A DNA stretch of 64,000 nt from Leptodactylus fallax (taxonomy: Eukaryota > Chordata > Amphibia > Anura > Leptodactylidae): positions 124,001 to 188,000 of the forward strand of contig CAMRHE010001105.1 of the NCBI GenBank assembly GCA_947044405.1, given 5' to 3'. The notes under the pieces were generated by a model. That model was not told where the DNA came from. It saw nothing but the letters and a program-made list of their open reading frames with translations, and ran no database searches. Position 1 is the stretch's first letter. Every line of letters starts with the position of its first letter. Below, piece by piece: positions 60,401-64,000 of this stretch. Made by a program: the position numbers and the translations under genes.

Positions 60401-63400
60401 GGCTGTGACTACTGGGGAGGCAGAGGACTACTGGGGAGGCAGTGGGCGGCTGGGACTACTGGGGAGGTAGGGGGCGGCTGGGACTACTGGGGAGGCAGGG
60501 GTGGCTGTGACTACTGGGGAGGCAGGGGGCGGCTGGGACTACTGGGGAGGCAGGGGGCTGCTGTGACTACTGGGGAGGCAGGGGCGGCTGGGACTACTGG
60601 GGAGGCAGGGGCTGCTGTGACTACTGGGGAGGCAGGGGGCGGCTGTGACTACTGGGGAGGCAGGGGGCCGGCTGTGACTACTGGGGAGGCAGGGGCGGCG
60701 CGACCGAAGAGGCAGGGCTACTGGGGAGGGGGGGGGGGGTTGGGACTACTGGGGAGGCAGGGGGCTGCTGTGACTACTGGGGAGGCAGGGGGCTGCTGTG
60801 ACTACTGAGGAGGCAGGGGTGGCTGTGAATACTGGGGAGGCAGGGGGCGGCTGTGACTACTGGGGAGGCAGGGGCCGGCTGTGACTACTGGGGAGGCAGG
60901 GGCCTGCTGTGACTACTGGGGAGGCAGGGGGCTGCTGTGACTACTGGGGAGGCAGGGGGCTGCTGTGACTACTGAGGAGGCAGGGGTGGCTGTGAATACT
61001 GGGGAGGCAGGGGGCGGCTGTGACTACTGGGGAGGCAGGGGGCGGCTGTGACTACTGGGGAGGCAGGGGCCGGCTGTGACTACTGGGGAGGCAGGGGCGG
61101 CTGTGACTACTGGGGAGGCAGGGGGCTGCTGGGACTACTGGGGAGGCAGGGGGCGGCTGTGACTACTGGGGAGGCAGGGGGCGGCTGTGACTACTGGGGA
61201 GGCAGGGGGCGGCTGTGACTACTGGGGTGGCAGGAGCGGCGTGACACTAGGGAGGCAGGGGGGGCTGGGCACTGGGGAGGCAAGGGCGGCTGTGACTACT
61301 GGGGAGGCAGGGGGCAGCTGTGACTACTGGGGAGGCAGGGGGCGGCTGGGACTACTGGGGAGGCAGGGGGCGGCTGTGACTACTGGGGAGGCAGGAGCAG
61401 CTGTGACTACTGGGGAGGCAGGGGGCGGTGGGACTACTGGGGAGGCAGGGGGCGGCTGGGACTACTGGGGAGGCAGGGGGCGGCTGGGACTACTGGGGAG
61501 GCAGCGGGCGGCTGTGACTACTGGGGAGGCAGAGGACTACTGGGGAGGCAGGGGGCGGCTGGGACTACTGGGGAGGCAGGGGGCGGCTGGGACTACTGGG
61601 GAGGCAGGGGTGGCTGTGACTACTGGGGAGGCAGGGGGCGGCTGGGACTACTGGGGAGGCAGGGGGCTGCTGTGACTACTGGGGAGGCAGCGGCTGCTGT
61701 GACTACAGGGGAGGCAGGGGGCTGCTGTGACTACTGGGGAGGCAGGGGCGGCTGTGACTACTGGCGAGGCAGGGGGCGGCTGTGACTACTGGGGAGGCAG
61801 GAGGCTGCTGTGACTACTGGGGAGGCAGGAGGCTGCTGTGACTACTGGGAAAGTAGAGGGCTGCTGTGACTACTGGGGAGGCAGGGGCGGCTGTGACTAC
61901 TGGCGAGGCAGGGGGCGGCTGTGACTACTGGGGAGGCAGGAGGCTGCTGTGACTACTGGGAAGGCAGGGGCTGCTGTGACTACTGGGGAGGCAGGGGGCT
62001 GCTGTGACTACTGGGGAGGCAGGGGGCGGCTGTGACTACTGGGGAGGCAGGGGCGACTGTGACTACTGGGGAGGCAGGGGCGGCTGTGACTACTGGCGAG
62101 GCAGGGGGCGGCTGTGACTACTGGGGAGGCAGGAGGCTGCTGTGACTACTGGGAAGGCAGGGGCTGCTGTGACTACTGGGGAGGCAGGGGGCTGCTGTGA
62201 CTACTGGGGAGGCAGGAGGCGGCTGTGACTACTGGGGAGGCAGGGGCGACTGTGACTACTGGGGAGGCAGGGGCGGCTGTGACTACTGGGGAGGCAGGGG
62301 GCGGCTGTGACTACTGGGGTGGCAGGAGCGGCTGTAACTACTACGGAGGCAGGGGGCGGCTGGGACTACTGGGGAGGCAGGGGCTGCTGTGACTACTGGG
62401 GAGGCAGGGGGCTGCTGTGACTACGGGGGAGGCAGGGGGCTGCTGTGACTACTGGGGAGGCAGGGGGCGGCTATGACTACTGGGGAGGCAGGGGCGGCTG
62501 TGACTACTGGGGAGGCAGGGGGCGGCTGTGACTACTGGGGAGGCAGGGGCGGCTGTGACTACAGGGGAGGCAGGGGGCGGCTGTGATTACTGGGGTGGCA
62601 GGAGCGGCTGTGACTACTGGGGAGGCAGGGGGCGGCTGGGACTACTGGGGAGGCAGGGGCTGCTGTGACTACTGGGGAGGCAGGGGGCTGCTGTGACTAC
62701 TGGGGAGGCAGGGGGCGGCTGTGACTACTGGGGTGGCAGGAGCGGCTGTGACTACTGGGGAGGCAGGGGGCGGCTGGGACTACTGGGGAGGCAGGGGGGG
62801 GGTGGGACTACTGGGGAGGCAGAGGACTACTGGGGAGGCAGGGGGCGGCTGGGACTACTGGGGAGGCAGCGGGCGGCTGTGACTACTGGGGAGGCAGAGG
62901 ACTACTGGGGAGGCAGGGGGCGGCTGGGACTACTGGGGAGGCAGGGGGCGGCTGGGACTACTGGGGAGGCAGGGGTGGCTGTAACTACTGGGGAGGCAGG
63001 GGGCGGCTGTGACTACTGGGGAGGCAGGGGGCTGCTGTGACTTCTGGGGAGGCAGCGGCTGCTGTGACTACAGGGGAGGCAGGGGGCTGCTGTGACTACT
63101 GGGGAGGCAGGGGCGGCTGTGACTACTGGCGAGGCAGGAGGCGGTTGTGACTACTGGGGAGGTAGGAGGCTGCTGTGACTACTGGGGAGGCAGGGGGCGG
63201 CTGTGACTACTGGGGAGGCAGGAGGCTGCTGTGACTACTGGGAAGGCAGAGGGCTGCTGTGACTACTGGGGAGGCAGGGGGCGGCTGTGACTACTGGGGA
63301 GGCAGGGGGCAGCTGTGACTACTGGGGAGGCAGGAGGCGGCTGTGATACTGGGAAGGCAGGGGCTGCTGTGATTACTGGGGAGGCAGGGGGCTGCTGTGA

Positions 63401-64000
63401 CTACTGGGGAGGCAGGGGCGGCTGGGAATACTGGGGAGGCAGGGGCTGCTGTGACTAATGGGGAGGCAGGGGCGGCTGTGACTACTGGGGAGGCAGAGGA
63501 CTACTGGGGAGGCAGGGGGCGTCTGGGACTACTGGGGAGGCAGGGGGCGGCTGTGACTACTGGGGAGGCAGGGGGCTGCTGTGACTACTGAGGAGGCAGG
63601 GGTGGCTGTGACTACTGGGGAGGCAGCGGGCGGCTGTGACTACTGGGGAGGCAGGGGGCGGCTGTGACTACTGGGGAGGCAGGGGCCTGCTGTGACTACT
63701 GGGAAGGCAGCGGCTGCTGTGACTACTGGGGAGGCAGGGGGCTGCTGTGACTACTGGGGAGGCAGGGGGCTGCTGTGACTACTGAGGAGGCAGGGGTGGC
63801 TGTGACTACTGGGGAGGCAGCGGGCGGCTGTGACTACTGGGGAGGCAGGGGGCGGCTGTGACTACTGGGGAGGCAGGGGCCTGCTGTGACTACTGGGGAG
63901 GCAGCGGCTGCTGTGACTACTGGGGAGGCAGGGGGCTGCTGTGACTACTGGGGAGGCAGGGGGCGGCTGTGACTACTGGGGAGGCAGGGGGCGGCTGTGA
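57453..64000. repeat. 28-bp GC-rich minisatellite array, runs off the window end
   Basis: About 235 units with GACTACTGGGGAGGCAGGGG and GCGGCTGT, with GCTGCTGT and GCGGCTGG variants and an 18-bp short unit (GAGGCAGAGGACTACTGG). A 732-bp higher-order block occurs twice in tandem (59223-59954 and 59955-60686). Irregular stretches lie at about 60700-60745 and 61235-61275. Plus-strand frames (TTGEAGGGCDYWGG) are artefacts. Confidence 0.96.

Overview
This window is vertebrate genomic DNA, most likely from an anuran amphibian. It carries parts of two neighbouring single-copy genes on the + strand. The first is the terminal coding exon and 3' UTR of protein kinase C alpha (PRKCA, 6377 to about 9400). 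The second is a complete five-exon coding sequence for the TARP/calcium channel gamma-5 subunit (CACNG5, 43308-53281, 275 aa). PRKCA followed by CACNG5 in the same orientation is the conserved tetrapod order (human 17q24), so the gene identities support each other. Introns with GT/AG borders, Tc1/mariner elements, an LTR element and a probable Penelope-like retroelement show a eukaryotic genome. The amphibian call is inference: it rests on the repeat families and the very high minisatellite content, not on a diagnostic gene.

Layout: 1-5559 is a 50-bp satellite in the last PRKCA intron; 6377-6541 is the last PRKCA exon; 6542 to about 9400 is the likely 3' UTR, with a 26-bp GC-rich array. The intergenic region (9400-43300) holds a GATA array, a degenerate 32-41 bp array broken by a fold-back retroelement and by a solo LTR, an 11.5-kb array of 34-bp units, three 30-bp arrays, a 32-bp array, a CCAAT-rich cluster and a 45-bp AT-rich array that is present twice around a composite LTR insertion. 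CACNG5 follows. Its intron 1 contains two Tc1-like elements and a TATATTATATATGGTG-type array, intron 2 a 29-bp array, intron 3 a 31-bp C-rich array, and intron 4 is only 103 bp. After the stop codon come a 28-bp array, a roughly 56-bp array and a 28-bp GC-rich array that runs off the window end.

By eye about three quarters of the window is tandem repeat, in roughly 19 arrays that are mostly unrelated in sequence. Nearly all long open frames come from these arrays: when the unit is a multiple of 3 (30 bp) several frames stay open, and I do not regard them as genes. I found no tRNA, rRNA, CRISPR or prokaryote-type operon. The observations most worth following up are: the altered C-terminus of PRKCA (QSVA); a satellite that appears to have grown from a dispersed repeat; a minisatellite growing inside a Tc1 element; arrays with bHLH-type sites in nearly every unit; and a possible distant 5' exon of CACNG5 at 31563-31652.
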